The notes under the pieces are model-generated. The model was not told the DNA's origin. It saw nothing but the letters and a program-made list of their open reading frames with translations, and ran no database searches. Shown in pieces: positions 5,050-5,129 of a stretch of DNA of 5,129 nt. The position numbers and the translations under genes were made by a program. This DNA is from Phyllobacteriaceae bacterium (lineage in GTDB: Bacteria; Pseudomonadota; Alphaproteobacteria; Rhizobiales; Ancalomicrobiaceae): NCBI GenBank assembly GCA_012517025.1, contig JAAYVT010000130.1, positions 1 to 5,129 on the forward strand, read 5' to 3'. Position 1 is the first letter of the stretch, and every line of letters starts with the position of its first letter.

Positions 5050-5129
5050 ACCGCGATCGGCGGCCATGCCGCACCGCGGCCGTTTCTCCCGAGGCGCCGT
5101 CGCGTCCTCGAAGCGGAAACGCGGCGTCG

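Larger units (their letters stand above)
4798..5129. other. Non-coding control region upstream of fdxD
   Basis: I find no supportable gene in these 332 bases. From right to left they hold a cluster of TGTCG elements with a TGT-N10-ACA site, a more A+T-rich stretch (about 4935-4975) that could bend or bind IHF although no good IHF consensus is visible, the -24/-12 promoter, a leader of about 105 nt and a small dyad near the start codon. Minus-strand frames stay open to the window edge only because stops are rare at this G+C content. A gene may begin or end just beyond 5129. Confidence 0.65.

Noticed and set aside
5059..5072. GG-N10-GC on the plus strand as a divergent sigma-54 promoter
   Set aside because: Only the GG and GC dinucleotides fit; the flanking bases (CGGC and CCGC instead of TGGC and TTGC) do not match the consensus.
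4798..5074. N-terminal extensions of the ferredoxin or ferritin-like reading frames up to about 5067-5074
   Set aside because: The added residues show no similarity to either family, cross the sigma-54 promoter and NifA-type site, and are unnecessary given good ribosome sites at the internal ATGs.

Overview
The window is G+C-rich DNA with the strong third-position G/C bias that leaves long open shadow frames opposite and beside real genes. Protein families, Shine-Dalgarno sequences and promoter types point to an alphaproteobacterium, most likely a nitrogen-fixing member of the Hyphomicrobiales/Rhodospirillales. The lineage is an inference; no rRNA or other marker gene is present.

Layout. (1) 10-1488, minus: a circularly permuted ATP-grasp protein (COG2308 type) ending in a short polyglutamine tail. 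(2) 1489-1913: a non-coding divergent intergenic region with an A+T-rich patch, probably holding promoters, and a hairpin that covers the ribosome binding site of the next gene. (3) 1914-2732 and 2765-3796, plus: a two-gene unit encoding a shikimate dehydrogenase-like oxidoreductase (HI0607/SdhL subfamily) and a class II histone deacetylase/acetylpolyamine amidohydrolase family enzyme. (4) 3797-3853: a convergent gap with a strong hairpin terminator. (5) 4797-4423 and 4333-3854, minus: a [2Fe-2S] ferredoxin of the FeSII/Shethna protein II (FdxD) type, followed by a rubrerythrin-like ferritin-domain protein. (6) 4798-5129: a non-coding control region for the ferredoxin gene.

The most informative part is the right end. 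Upstream of the ferredoxin gene are a near-consensus sigma-54 -24/-12 promoter (TTGGCGCGGGGCTTGCT) and, about 128 bp upstream of the predicted start site, a TGT-N10-ACA NifA-type activator site. FeSII-type ferredoxins protect nitrogenase against oxygen in Azotobacter vinelandii, and fdxD of Rhodobacter capsulatus is NifA-controlled. The arrangement therefore reads as a nitrogen-fixation-regulated oxygen-protection unit in which the ferredoxin is transcribed with a diiron ferritin-like protein that could scavenge oxygen or peroxide. The regulatory sites are read directly from the sequence; the joint function of the two proteins is inferred.

The left and middle genes look like ordinary chromosomal metabolism. 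No transposase, phage gene, CRISPR array, tRNA or rRNA was seen.
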